Below, piece after piece: positions 54,409 through 63,575 of a stretch of DNA of 64,000 bases (the stretch's first letter is position 1; each line of letters begins with the position of its first letter). Below the pieces are notes generated by a model, which was not told where the DNA came from, ran no database searches, and saw only the letters and a list, made by a program, of their open reading frames with translations. The stretch is taken from positions 703,278 through 767,277 of the forward strand of contig JAEWGW010000025.1 in assembly GCA_023388055.1 (NCBI GenBank). The letters run 5' to 3'. The position numbers were made by a program, and so were the translations under genes. Source of the DNA: Bacillota bacterium (GTDB lineage Bacteria > Bacillota > Bacilli > Paenibacillales > NBRC-103111).

Positions 54409-55623
54409 TCAGCTGCGACCGCTGTCAGAGGCGGCTTTTCTCCAGCTGAGGGCAAGCACCGCCGCAAACAGGCCGATGCTTCCCCCCAGATAAAAGCCTG
54501 CGTCCAGGCCAAACCCTTCATTCAGCCATCCGGCGATAAACGGTCCGGCGAACATGCCCAAGGCGTATACCGCTTGATAAAAACCCATGGCTGTGGCCCG
54601 TTTGGCAGGTTCAATCTCCTGGATGGCCAACCCCAGCAGAAGCGGCAGATGCAATCCCTGGGCAAAGCCGTTAATCGCTTGAGTCACGCAGAGCATGGCA
54701 AAATTAGGTACGAAGGGAATTGCCAGGGTACAGACGGCGCTTAAGGCAAAGCCTGTAAACGCCATATTCCACGGTCCGAAACGGGGGGCAAACACCTTGC
54801 CCGACAGTATCGAGGTGACGGCATGGGGAATCATGAAGCACACGCTTAAGAAGGTGAGCCCGCTTTTGCTGGCACCAAGAAGCAGTGCCTGGGACGGAGT
54901 GAACCCGAACATAGTAATAAAAAGTATACTATGGGCCAGAATGGATAAGGCGGACACCTTCAGCAGCATAGGGTTTGTGATGACGCTGCCCAGATCCTTC
55001 ACCCGCATGGGAGCGCGGCCCTGCTGGGGAGGCGCTTCATACACGGCGAACGCAAGCACCAGGCCGGAAATCCCCGCCGCACCTCCGGCTACAAACACAG
55101 AGGGCCAGCCCAGCCCGTCTGCCAAGAAGCCGGAGAGGGCCATGCCGATCAGCTGGCCGGTGACAGTGAGGAAGCTGATGGTGCCCATGGCGCGGGTTGC
55201 CTGCTCCGGCGGATAATAAGCAGCGAACAGCACCGTAAACCCTACCCATGCGGAGGCGGAAACTCCCGCCACAGAGCGGGCCAGAAGCGGCCACAGCCAG
55301 TGGCCGGGTATAAGAAACATCAAGCAGCTGACCGTAGCTGCGGCAAAACCCAGAAACAGAAACGGCTTGCGTTTGCCCAGCTTATCCGAATAAATCCCCA
55401 GCGGCAGCCGGATAAGAATCTGCATAAAACCGTAGCTGCCCAGAATAATGCCGATCATGCTGAAGGAATAGCTTTTGCTTTCGAGGTAAGGGGAGAGCAC
55501 GGGCACATAGGTATACATACTGATCCAGTACAGGATGGTTGCAGCGCAAAAAATAGACAGCCTGCTGCGGCTGACTGTACTGTACGGCCGGTTTTGCTCC
55601 AGCCGGGAGGCGGTTGCGGACAT
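54409..55623 (-). CDS. MFS transporter
   Basis: 404 residues with 12 membrane helices. MFS motif A is GIYSDKLGKRKPFLFLG between helices 2 and 3. ARSVAGVSASAWVGFTVLFAAYYPPEQATRAMGTISF is typical of YxiO/YfkF-like or siderophore/drug exporters. The ligand is unknown. It is upstream of and probably cotranscribed with the AraC regulator; CCGCAAACC precedes the start, with a weak AAGGAGCC site. Confidence 0.88.
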   Translation of the reverse strand: MSATASRLEQNRPYSTVSRSRLSIFCAATILYWISMYTYVPVLSPYLESKSYSFSMIGIILGSYGFMQILIRLPLGIYSDKLGKRKPFLFLGFAAATVSCLMFLIPGHWLWPLLARSVAGVSASAWVGFTVLFAAYYPPEQATRAMGTISFLTVTGQLIGMALSGFLADGLGWPSVFVAGGAAGISGLVLAFAVYEAPPQQGRAPMRVKDLGSVITNPMLLKVSALSILAHSILFITMFGFTPSQALLLGASKSGLTFLSVCFMIPHAVTSILSGKVFAPRFGPWNMAFTGFALSAVCTLAIPFVPNFAMLCVTQAINGFAQGLHLPLLLGLAIQEIEPAKRATAMGFYQAVYALGMFAGPFIAGWLNEGFGLDAGFYLGGSIGLFAAVLALSWRKAASDSGRS

Positions 55624-55700
55624 CGGTTTGCGGCTCCTTCTTGATGAAAGTGGTTTGCTTTATTTTAACATGGTTTAAGGAAAAGATAAGGAGAAATTCC

Positions 55701-55729
55701 TTTTCACGTTAAGAAAGGTCTACTAAAAT
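55701..55729 (+). promoter_or_regulatory. Promoter of the ABC exporter operon
   Basis: -35 TTTTCA (55701-55706), 17-base spacer, -10 TAAAAT (55724-55729). Confidence 0.45.
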
Positions 55730-55794
55730 GGAAGAGGCGTACCAACACACGGCCGTAATGGCAGGCGGCACTGTAATCCTATGAAGGAGGCACT

Positions 55795-56724
55795 ATGTCC
55801 AATTCTGCACCGATTCTCGAACTGCGCAATGTAACCAAGCGCATTGGCGGCAAGACCATTGTGGACCATCTGAGCTTCGATATTCCACAAGGAGTGGTTT
55901 TTGGCCTGCTGGGTCCCAACGGGGCCGGCAAAACCACCACCATCCGGATGATTACCGGTTTGATTTCCATGACTGAGGGCTCTGTAAAAATCGGCGGGCT
56001 GGATGTAAGCACCCGCTTTGAGGATGCCATGAAGCTGATGGGCGGCATTGTGGAAAATCCGGAAATGTACAAGTATCTGACAGGCTACCAGAATCTGATC
56101 CACTTCTCCCGGATGCATGAAGGGATTACCAAGGACAGGCTGAAGGAAGTTATCGATCTGGTTGGTTTGGGCAACCGGATTCACGATAAGGTCAAGCGGT
56201 ACTCTCTGGGCATGCGGCAGCGTCTGGGTGTGGCCCAGGCGCTTATGCACCGTCCCAAGCTTCTGATTCTCGACGAACCCACCAACGGATTGGATCCGGC
56301 GGGGATCCGCGAGCTGCGGGATTATCTGCGGCGGCTGGCCCGGGAGGAGGGGATTACCGTGCTGGTCTCCAGCCATCTGTTGTCCGAGATGGAGCTCATG
56401 TGCGACAGGGTAGCGGTGATCCAAACCGGCAAGCTGGTAGGGATCCAGGAGATGGGCGACATCACCCGGGCGGATGGGGCCGGACATGTCCGGTTTGATA
56501 TTTCCCGGCCCGTGGAAGGGGCGGAGATCATCGGCCGGTTGTACCCGGAGGCGAAGGTGCTGGCGGATACCTCCGGCTTCGAAGCCATTCTCGAACGGGA
56601 GGACATTCCGGTGATCATCGAGCACCTGGTGAAGGAGGGCTTCCGCGTTTACGGCGTGAAGGCCAGCGGAAGGTCTCTGGAGGACAAATTCTTGGAAATG
56701 ACGGGGAGTGGACAAATTGAGTAG
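55795..56724 (+). CDS. ABC-2 type exporter ATP-binding protein (BcrA-like)
   Basis: 309 residues. Walker A GPNGAGKTTT (about 42-51), Q-loop in GGIVENPEMYKYLTGYQNL, signature YSLGMRQRLGVAQAL, Walker B LLILDEPTNGLDPAGI and H-switch SSHLL. The C-terminal 90 residues are the extension typical of BcrA/YxlF exporters. It powers the permease encoded next (overlapping genes). The family exports peptides such as bacitracin or lipids; the substrate is unknown. RBS GAAGGAGG. Confidence 0.93.
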   Translation: MSNSAPILELRNVTKRIGGKTIVDHLSFDIPQGVVFGLLGPNGAGKTTTIRMITGLISMTEGSVKIGGLDVSTRFEDAMKLMGGIVENPEMYKYLTGYQNLIHFSRMHEGITKDRLKEVIDLVGLGNRIHDKVKRYSLGMRQRLGVAQALMHRPKLLILDEPTNGLDPAGIRELRDYLRRLAREEGITVLVSSHLLSEMELMCDRVAVIQTGKLVGIQEMGDITRADGAGHVRFDISRPVEGAEIIGRLYPEAKVLADTSGFEAILEREDIPVIIEHLVKEGFRVYGVKASGRSLEDKFLEMTGSGQIE

Positions 56725-57676
56725 AATGCACCCTTTGGTGATGAATGAAAACATGAAAATCTACCGGCGTCCGCGGACCTGGGTCATGCTGGGAATTGTC
56801 CTGGTCATCCTGCTTGCCTCTGTTGTGATCAACAAGCTCTATGAGCGGCCTTCTCCGGACGAAGGGGATTACCGCCAGCGGCTGGAGCAGCGGATTACCA
56901 GTATGGAAGCCCAGCTGAATGATCCCAATATGGCAGCGGACCAGCAATACGCGAAATATCTGAAGGAGACTGTAATGGTTTCCAAATATGCCCTCGAGCA
57001 TAATTATGATACGGAAAAGCAGACCCTGTGGAGCACGGTTATGTTCTCCTCCAACCTGATTACGCTGCTGTCCATTTTTACCATCGTGATCGCGGCGGAT
57101 ATTGTTGCGGGGGAATTCGCCGGAGGGACCATCAAGCTGCTGCTGATCCGGCCTGTACGGCGCTGGAAGATTCTATTGTCCAAGTATCTGTCCACGCTGC
57201 TCTTTGCCCTATTCGGTCTTCTGCTGATGCTGGTAAGCGCCATGATCATCGGGGCGGTAGCCTACGGGGTGGACGGCTTCAGCATCCCGTTCCTGGCGGT
57301 GAAGGACGGAGCGGTGGTGGAACGCAGCATGTTCATGCAGAGTCTGGTGAACTACGGGTATGAATGCGTCAGTCTGGTGATGATGGTGACCTTCGCCTTT
57401 ATGATCTCATCAGCCTTCCGCAGCTCGTCCATGGCCATCGGCCTGTCCCTGGGTTTAATGTTCCTGGGCAACATGATCACGGCTGTGCTGCAGCGTTACG
57501 ACTGGATCAAATATTTCCTGTTCTCCAATCTCAACCTGCGGCAATATACGGCAGGAAGAGAGCCTGTGGTGGAGGGAATGACCATGGGATTCTCCATCGT
57601 TATGCTGGTCTTGTATTTTGCGGCGTTTGCGGCCGTGGCCTGGAGCCTGTTCACCAAACGGGATGTGACGGCTTAA
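56708..57676 (+). CDS. ABC-2 type permease
   Basis: Up to 322 residues. A first membrane helix near residues 28-45 is followed by a charged extracytoplasmic segment (about 47-105) and five more helices (VMFSSNLITLLSIFTIVIAADIVAGEFAGGTIKLLLIRPVRRWKILLSKYLSTLLFALFGLLLMLV). The GEFAGGTIKLLL stretch contacts the ATPase in this family. The start may be GTG at 56708 or TTG at 56717; both overlap the ATPase gene. It converges with the GGDEF gene across a repeat cluster. Confidence 0.88.
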   Translation: MDKLSRMHPLVMNENMKIYRRPRTWVMLGIVLVILLASVVINKLYERPSPDEGDYRQRLEQRITSMEAQLNDPNMAADQQYAKYLKETVMVSKYALEHNYDTEKQTLWSTVMFSSNLITLLSIFTIVIAADIVAGEFAGGTIKLLLIRPVRRWKILLSKYLSTLLFALFGLLLMLVSAMIIGAVAYGVDGFSIPFLAVKDGAVVERSMFMQSLVNYGYECVSLVMMVTFAFMISSAFRSSSMAIGLSLGLMFLGNMITAVLQRYDWIKYFLFSNLNLRQYTAGREPVVEGMTMGFSIVMLVLYFAAFAAVAWSLFTKRDVTA

Positions 57677-57796
57677 CCTAGCTCTCTTTTGGGAAACCCT
57701 TCACCCTTTTCCTCCCGGTCCTTTCTGCCGCTTACCACTTACGATAATTAACACCTTCGGGCTGTTTAAGCGGCTCGCGTTACGGTACCTTGGCCC

Positions 57797-57980
57797 ATCC
57801 TGCAAAAGTGCAGTTATTTTCGGTGAAACCCGCCCGTTTGGGCAGCTATCCTGCAAAAGTGCAGTTATTCTAGGCAAAAGAGTCAACGTGTAAAGAAAAT
57901 CGGTAAAATAACTGCACTTTTGCATTTAGGAAGAGCGTGTCCGCAACAAATGGCAATATAACTGCACTTTTGCATTAGGG
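57797..57980 (+). repeat. Convergent repeat cluster, TGCAAAAGTGCA family (2 forward + 2 reverse)
   Basis: Forward units ATCCTGCAAAAGTGCAGTTA start at 57797 and 57848. Reverse units TAACTGCACTTTTGCATT have cores at 57913-57924 and 57963-57974. The same family and order occur at 11103-11287. It lies between the convergent ABC permease and GGDEF genes. Open frames in the 57677-58247 gap lack ribosome sites, and I see no gene there. Confidence 0.92.
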
Positions 57981-58160
57981 CGTGTCTGAAAAATCCGAGG
58001 GGAGCAGCCAATAGCCAAATTTTTGTTCATGGCAAGGCACTTTTTCGCTAGTTCACCGGGGGTACGTCAAGGGATAATAACGCTAGCTTGGGACGAAAAG
58101 GCGATGAAAGAGCCCCTCAACGAGTTTTCAGTTTCACCCTGCGAGGCAAACAGACACACA

Positions 58161-58207
58161 AAAAAGTTGTATGGAAAAACTTATGTTTTCCATACAACTT
58201 TTTTAAT
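58161..58207. terminator. Strong bidirectional terminator
   Basis: AAAAAAGTTGTATGGAAAA and TTTTCCATACAACTTTTTT form a near-perfect long stem with A and T runs on both sides. It ends the GGDEF transcript and guards against read-through from the left. Confidence 0.93.
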
Positions 58208-58247
58208 TTCAGAGCTTTTGAGCAGCTCCCTTTGGTGTGGCAGCCCT

Positions 58248-59876
58248 TTATCCGTTGTGGAGGGTTACGCAGTTTTTGCCTTTAAGCTTGGACTTATAAA
58301 GCGCCGCATCGGCAAGCTTCATGACCTCTTGAAGGTCTGCTCCGTCCTCGGGCCACGCGGCGGCGCCAATGCTGATGCCTACGCTGGTCTCACCGGCGTC
58401 CAGTAAATACGGCTCGCGGATGGCCTCGAGAATCCGGCCTGCCGCTGCCATGGCCACCGTTCTGCTGTCGGCGTGGCCGTGGCGCAGCACGGCGACGAAT
58501 TCGTCGCCCCCCAGCCGGGCGGCCATATCCCCCTCCCGCAGCTGGCCAAGGAGACGCTGGGCCACAATCCGCAGGAGCTCATCCCCGGCAGCGTGGCCGA
58601 GGGTATCATTCACTTTTTTGAACCCGTCCAAATCCATGTACATAAGAATGGCGCCGCTGCCCGGGGAACTCCTCCTGTCCGCGATCAGGCGGGTATATTC
58701 CTCGAAGCCCACCCGGTTGGGCAGGCCGGTAAGCCGGTCATGATGGGCGAGGCTTTCCATATGGCCCAGCGCCGCTTCCGTCGAGGTAAGGTTGCGCAGC
58801 AGGTTGCCCAGGGAATCCGTGAGGTTCTCAATATCGGCGATCCCCTTGTGCCGGGGAAGCTCAATCCGTTCCCCGGACTGGATCCGTCTGGCGGCAGCGG
58901 CAATATTGGTCAGCGGCTTGGACACCATGCCCGCCACAAGCCAGCCCAGCAGAGCGAACACGGCCGCAGCGGCAAACCCGATAATAAATATATACCGCTG
59001 CATGGCATCTACGGACTGGTAGGCAATCTGCTTCGGCTCCCGGACCAGAACGGTCCAGTCCAGCCCGCTGTAATTCATGTAGCCGTCACCGTAGGCATAG
59101 CCGGTTACGTAGCTTTTGCCGTCCGGCCAATCCTCTAGAGCCCAGCCGCCTTTGTGGGAGGAGGCGTTCCGGATGCTGTCCAGCTGCAGGGATTGTCCCA
59201 CCAGCTCCTTGGGCCCCAGCAGCACCACATTATCCCTGCGGCTGACCACCATGATGTCCACGTGCTCCTTCAGGGAGGAGTAGGACTCCAGCAGGGAGTT
59301 CTCCATTTCCTTGGACCATTCCCAGCTCAGATGGGCAGCCAGCACACCGCTGAATTGTCCGGCGGAATCGGTAAGGGGAACGCTGATATCCACGAATTGC
59401 ATGGCTTCACCGGTAGGATTGGGGAGCAGCTTGGCCAGAAGCACGGCTTCGTGAACGTCGCCGATGAATTTGCCCTTGGAGCCCTCCTTGAACACCGGCC
59501 GCTGGCTGATGTCCACACCCCGCAGCAAATTCTCTGTGGAGGCGGCAACCACACCGGAGGCATCCGTCAACCCGATCCAGGTAAAGGAGGGGATATTGGC
59601 CTTCAGCTCCTGCAGCAGCTTCTGTGCGTCTGCACGCTCCTGCGGGTTGCGCAGCACGTCAAGCTTGCTGACCACATCGATTTCGCCGGAGCGGGACCAC
59701 ATGAAATAGTCCAGCTTGTCCGACATTTGGTAGGCGATACCGCCCAGGGTATTTCCGATTTCCTTCTCAATATTAGTGCTGGAGATGCGGTTGATCACCA
59801 CTCCCAGCAGAATCGTCAGGAGGATCATCAGTAATCCGAATACAAGGGAAAGACAGGTCCTCAGTTTGATGGACAT
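58248..59876 (-). CDS. Membrane diguanylate cyclase (Cache-HAMP-GGDEF)
   Basis: About 542 residues from the ATG at 59876. Membrane helix at about 8-30, an extracytoplasmic Cache-type sensor (30-300; FTWIGLTDASGVVAASTENLLRGVDISQRPVFKEG), a second helix near 305-325, HAMP, then a complete GGDEF domain with DRLTGLPNRVGFEEY, MYMDLDGFKKVNDTLGHAAGDELL and the active-site RLGGDEFVAVL. An intact GGDEF means that it should make c-di-GMP from GTP. No EAL domain or inhibitory RxxD is evident just before it. It is divergent from capA. Confidence 0.92.
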   Translation of the reverse strand: MSIKLRTCLSLVFGLLMILLTILLGVVINRISSTNIEKEIGNTLGGIAYQMSDKLDYFMWSRSGEIDVVSKLDVLRNPQERADAQKLLQELKANIPSFTWIGLTDASGVVAASTENLLRGVDISQRPVFKEGSKGKFIGDVHEAVLLAKLLPNPTGEAMQFVDISVPLTDSAGQFSGVLAAHLSWEWSKEMENSLLESYSSLKEHVDIMVVSRRDNVVLLGPKELVGQSLQLDSIRNASSHKGGWALEDWPDGKSYVTGYAYGDGYMNYSGLDWTVLVREPKQIAYQSVDAMQRYIFIIGFAAAAVFALLGWLVAGMVSKPLTNIAAAARRIQSGERIELPRHKGIADIENLTDSLGNLLRNLTSTEAALGHMESLAHHDRLTGLPNRVGFEEYTRLIADRRSSPGSGAILMYMDLDGFKKVNDTLGHAAGDELLRIVAQRLLGQLREGDMAARLGGDEFVAVLRHGHADSRTVAMAAAGRILEAIREPYLLDAGETSVGISIGAAAWPEDGADLQEVMKLADAALYKSKLKGKNCVTLHNG

Positions 59877-59998
59877 TCCCAAATCAACAACCTTTCACAT
59901 TCGATACACTTATTATAAAATGTCGAAATATAAGCTTCAATGTCGATTTATATTCATTCTGTGAATAAAGGCGTAAATCCCGCAATCCGGTACGCATT

Positions 59999-60007
59999 TG
60001 ATATAAT
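59999..60007 (+). promoter_or_regulatory. Extended -10 promoter of capA
   Basis: TGATATAAT is a perfect TGn extended -10 with hexamer TATAAT at 60002-60007. Transcription from here would give an untranslated leader of about 320 bases before capA. Confidence 0.7.
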
Positions 60008-60013
60008 AGTAGA

Positions 60014-60335
60014 ATCCGCGGAAAACCTGAAACGCTTGCCGGGAACGGATTGTTTTGCGGACATAGGGGAAGGGGATATTCCCTTATGCCTTGATTCAGG
60101 CGGAGAAATGGGTGATAGCGGAAGGAAGACTTCCGTTAGGGGACCGCTGCAGGCTATATAGTCTCAGGTGACAGTGAATAGCGGAAGCTTGGATGACAGG
60201 GGTTGAACCTCTTTCGCACCGGAGCGAGTTGTCTGCGCTCTTCAACATGGGCAGGACAGCGGCGGAGGAACTCTCCGGCACAAAATTTTGCACAGCATCC
60301 ATGCAGTGTTTTGGCAAAAGGAGTTGGAACTATCT
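60014..60335 (+). promoter_or_regulatory. Long structured 5' leader of capA
   Basis: About 320 bases separate the promoter from the capA start. Several short stems are visible, including GGAAG/CTTCC inside GCGG/CCGC at about 60118-60153 and GGGGAA/TTCCC near 60067-60084. I cannot match it to a known riboswitch class. Open frames here have no ribosome site. Confidence 0.4.
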
Positions 60336-61634
60336 ATGGAAAATTCTCGTCTTGAACAGCAGCGCCGGCTGCGCAAATCACGGAAGAAACGAATGAAGCT
60401 TGCGGGTGTGGCCTCAGCAGTGGCGCTTGTATGCGCTGCCGTTTGGCTGGGGCAGGGATTGCTCCGGGATAACGCGGATAGCAGCTCCCCCACGGGTGCT
60501 TCGGTGGCACCCGCTCAAACGGTAGGAGGCGGCGGGGCTTCCCCCTCCGTTCAAGCGACACAGTCGCCGAAGTCGAGTCCGTCTCCGTCAGCAGCATCTC
60601 CAGGCACAGGAGTGGGAGTGGGGGTACCGCCCGTATCCACCACCATCCCGGGGAAAAGCACCACGTCTCCATCCGTTCCTTCCAGCGGTGGCGGGGATAA
60701 AGTGAGTATGGCTTTTACGGGAGATGTTATTTTTGCGGGGAATGTGGAGACCATCCTCAAAACCAACGGCTATGATTACCCGTACCGGGAAATTGCGGAG
60801 CTTTTGCAGAAGCCGGATTTCACCATCGCCAATCTGGAGACGCCTATCACCACCCGGGGCGACCAGCAGCAAAAGCAGTACACCTACCGCTCCAGCCCCA
60901 ACGCTCTCCCGGCCTTCAAGGCGGCAGGCTTCGATATCGTCAATTTGGCCAACAACCACATTCTGGATTACGGCCAGGATGGACTGTTGGATACGATCAA
61001 GGCTTTGGATGCGAAGGAAATCTTACATACAGGTGCGGGTAAAAATCTGGAGGAGGCTTACCGCCCGGTGATCGTGGAGAAAAACGGGATCAAGGTTGCT
61101 TTTTTGGGCTTCAGCCATAAAGTGCCGGATAACTCCTGGAAGGCCGGTAAAAACCAACCCGGCACCACGCAGCTTTACGATCCCAAGCAGGCTATCAAGA
61201 CCATCGAAGATACCCGGGACAAGGCGGATCTGGTGGTCGTTATGGCTCATTGGGGAGAGGAAAAAGCGGAGAAGCCGCTGGAGGAGCACCGCAAAATGGC
61301 CCGTTCCTTTATCGACGCCGGGGCTGATCTGATTGTCGGGACCCATCCCCATGTGCTGCAGGGGTTGGAGCACTACCAGGGCAAGTGGATTGCCTACAGT
61401 CTGGGCAACTTCCTGTTCACCACCAATGACCATGCCCCCTCCTGGGAAACGGCGGTGCTGCAGGCAGAATGCGGCAAGGACGGCGGATGCGGCCTTACCC
61501 TTTCGCCTCTGTGGAACCAATATGCCCATCTGAAAAAAATGGAGGAGGCCGACGCCCAAAAGCTGTTCCAGCGGCTGGAGAAGGTCTCGTACGGCACCGG
61601 TATCGGCGCAGACGGCCGGGTCACCATGAAGTAG
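60336..61634 (+). CDS. CapA/PgsA family poly-gamma-glutamate synthesis-like protein
   Basis: About 432 residues from the ATG at 60336 (AAAAGGAGTTGG upstream). A basic N-terminus and one membrane helix (about 21-42) are followed by a Ser/Pro/Thr linker (45-125) and the extracytoplasmic CapA metallophosphatase-like domain: FTGDVIFAGNVE, ANLETPITT, NLANNHILDYGQDGL, VVMAHWGEE and GTHPHVLQGLE carry the metal-ligand Asp/Asn/His residues. CapA proteins take part in anionic wall polymer assembly; pgsBC partners are absent, so it is probably a stand-alone relative. Confidence 0.9.
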   Translation: MENSRLEQQRRLRKSRKKRMKLAGVASAVALVCAAVWLGQGLLRDNADSSSPTGASVAPAQTVGGGGASPSVQATQSPKSSPSPSAASPGTGVGVGVPPVSTTIPGKSTTSPSVPSSGGGDKVSMAFTGDVIFAGNVETILKTNGYDYPYREIAELLQKPDFTIANLETPITTRGDQQQKQYTYRSSPNALPAFKAAGFDIVNLANNHILDYGQDGLLDTIKALDAKEILHTGAGKNLEEAYRPVIVEKNGIKVAFLGFSHKVPDNSWKAGKNQPGTTQLYDPKQAIKTIEDTRDKADLVVVMAHWGEEKAEKPLEEHRKMARSFIDAGADLIVGTHPHVLQGLEHYQGKWIAYSLGNFLFTTNDHAPSWETAVLQAECGKDGGCGLTLSPLWNQYAHLKKMEEADAQKLFQRLEKVSYGTGIGADGRVTMK

Positions 61635-61752
61635 AACAACCGAAGATGATTCACAGCTGCGCACATGGCAGAGCTTGCATGATTTGGCAGCCATATTCCG
61701 CTACCGGTAATCCATACTAACAGCAAGACCTTCATCAGGAGGAGATTTGCCG

Positions 61753-62736
61753 ATGTGGACATCCCGATTCCTGCGGATTGCCGTTAGTGTGGGTTTATGC
61801 GCAGCCGCTGCCGCCGGCTGCGGGCAAGGGGGAGCCGGGCGCAGCACCGGCTCCGGTATAGGGCCGGCCGCGGCTTCGCCGTACGCGGCCATGCCCGGGC
61901 CTTCGCCCGCCTGGTTCCGCGCAGCGGGCGGGCCCGGGGGTGCGGTCCGGTCCGTGGAGGCGGACCGGCTGGTTGAACCGGCCCGGCCGGCCGCGGAGCC
62001 TGGCCGCCCGGACGCGTTAGCCGGGCCCCCCGTGGCCGGGCCCGGGGCAGTGCCGGGGCGGGCGGAGGCGGAGCCCGCCCCTGAACCCGGCAGCGGTGCG
62101 GCTGCGCCGCGCACCGCCTATCTGACCTTCGACGACGGCCCTTCGGGCCTGACGCCGCAGGTCCTGTCCATTCTGAGGCGCGAGAACATCCGCGCCACCT
62201 TCTTCGTAACCGGTGCCGGGCTGGAGCAGCACCGGGAGCTGATCCAACAGATGGCGGCAGAGGGGCATATGCTGGGCAACCACACCTATTCCCATGATTA
62301 CCGCCTGTACCGGAGCGAGGATGCCTTTATGGAGGATGTACATAAGCTGGACCGGGCGCTCCTGGAGCTGACCGGCTCGGCCCCGGAGCTGCTCCGGTTC
62401 CCGGGGGGGTCCAACACCAGGCTGGGCCGGGCCAAGGGGAGCCCGTGGATGCTGCCGCGGCTGGTCAGGCGGGTGCAGGAGGAGGGTTACCAGTATTTCG
62501 ACTGGAATGTCTCCTCCACGGACGCCGCGCAGGCGGTGCAGCCCAAGGAAGAGATTGTGGGCGCAGTGCTGTACGCCGCTGCCAACAAAACCAATGCCAT
62601 CGTGCTGATGCATGATGCCTGTGGCAAAACCACCACCGTCGAAGCCCTGCCCGAGGTGATCCGGGGACTGCGTGAGCTGGGCTTCCGCTTTGAGGTGCTG
62701 CACAAGGACAGCCGTGCCGTTCATTTTTTGGAATAG
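61753..62736 (+). CDS. Polysaccharide deacetylase lipoprotein
   Basis: About 327 residues from the ATG at 61753 (GGAGGAGATT upstream). Lipobox AAGC (Cys23), then a Gly/Pro/Ala-rich linker to about 115 that is very GC-rich. The NodB domain has the canonical TFDDGPSG, NHTYSHD with zinc ligands, and RFPGG, with LMHDACGK near the end. It resembles peptidoglycan GlcNAc deacetylases, unlike the PdaA-like protein at 12817. Together with capA upstream it points to wall-polymer work. Confidence 0.9.
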   Translation: MWTSRFLRIAVSVGLCAAAAAGCGQGGAGRSTGSGIGPAAASPYAAMPGPSPAWFRAAGGPGGAVRSVEADRLVEPARPAAEPGRPDALAGPPVAGPGAVPGRAEAEPAPEPGSGAAAPRTAYLTFDDGPSGLTPQVLSILRRENIRATFFVTGAGLEQHRELIQQMAAEGHMLGNHTYSHDYRLYRSEDAFMEDVHKLDRALLELTGSAPELLRFPGGSNTRLGRAKGSPWMLPRLVRRVQEEGYQYFDWNVSSTDAAQAVQPKEEIVGAVLYAAANKTNAIVLMHDACGKTTTVEALPEVIRGLRELGFRFEVLHKDSRAVHFLE

Positions 62737-62795
62737 CCGCAGGTATTATGGGTATTCCAGGGGACATACCGGAACAGATAAAGGAGAGGAAGCCA

Positions 62796-63425
62796 ATGTT
62801 CGCATCAATCCGCAACGTATACTGTGTAGGACGCAATTATAAGGCTCATGCGGAGGAGCTCGGGAATGAGCTGCCCAAGGAGCCGATGATTTTCATGAAA
62901 CCCAGCCATGCCCTGACACCTGCCGACGGTGGGGGCATTGTGCTGCCGGGGCTGCGGGGAGAGCTCCATTTCGAGACGGAGCTGGTCATCCGCATCGGAC
63001 GCAGCTACGAACCGGGACTGACTGCCGATGAGCTCATCGACGGCATGGCCTTCGGCATCGATTTTACGCTGCGGGATGTGCAATCCGGCATTAAGGCCAA
63101 GGGGCTGCCCTGGCTGCCAGCCAAGGGTTTCCGCCGGTCTGCGCTGTTGGGCCCGTGGCTGGATTTTCCCGGGACAGCCCGGCTGGCCGAGCAGGACTTT
63201 ACGCTGCTGAAGAATGGGGAGGAGGCCCAGCGGGGCAATGTATCCCGCATGATCTTCGACCTGCAGCGGATCATCGACTTCTGCGCCGCGGAGTATGGTT
63301 TGGGGCAGGGGGATATTATTTTCACCGGAACTCCTGAGGGAGTTGGTCCGGTGAAGGACAACGACCGGCTGGAGCTGTTCTGGGGTGGGGAAGCGGCAGG
63401 GGCCTTTACAGTAAGCCTGCAATAA
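62796..63425 (+). CDS. Fumarylacetoacetate hydrolase (FAH) family protein
   Basis: About 209 residues from the ATG at 62796 (AAAGGAGAGG upstream). CVGRNYKAHAEELG at the start, metal ligands in LHFETELVIRIG (two Glu) and GIDFTLRDVQ (Asp), and FTGTPEGVGPV are the family signature. Short FAH proteins act as acylpyruvate hydrolases or oxaloacetate decarboxylases (FAHD1-like). No catabolic cluster surrounds it, so a housekeeping role is likely. A strong terminator follows. Confidence 0.92.
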   Translation: MFASIRNVYCVGRNYKAHAEELGNELPKEPMIFMKPSHALTPADGGGIVLPGLRGELHFETELVIRIGRSYEPGLTADELIDGMAFGIDFTLRDVQSGIKAKGLPWLPAKGFRRSALLGPWLDFPGTARLAEQDFTLLKNGEEAQRGNVSRMIFDLQRIIDFCAAEYGLGQGDIIFTGTPEGVGPVKDNDRLELFWGGEAAGAFTVSLQ

Positions 63426-63447
63426 CCCTCGGGTTCCGCTACATACA

Positions 63448-63501
63448 TGTCAAAAAGGGCAATCCCGCAGATGAATCTGCCGGGACTGCCCTTTTTAATA
63501 G
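63448..63501 (+). terminator. Terminator of the FAH gene
   Basis: AAAAAGGGC and GCCCTTTTT enclose inner pairs TCCCG/CGGGA and CAG/CTG, a long stem with T and A runs on both sides. Confidence 0.92.
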
Positions 63502-63575
63502 TCCTTATTGGGTGGGGCGAATATTGTACCTGCTGCATCCTAAGGTCCCAACCGTTGAACCTCTTCCACCACTTA

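Noticed and set aside
58023..58406. A 127-codon frame between the ABC permease and GGDEF genes
   Set aside because: It runs through a strong bidirectional terminator and into the 3' end of the GGDEF gene, with no ribosome site.
60014..60335. c-di-AMP (ydaO) or c-di-GMP riboswitch in the capA leader
   Set aside because: I looked for the conserved blocks of these classes (for example the GACAGCTAACC block of ydaO and the GCAAACC/GACGCAAAGCC blocks of the c-di-GMP-I class) and did not find them.
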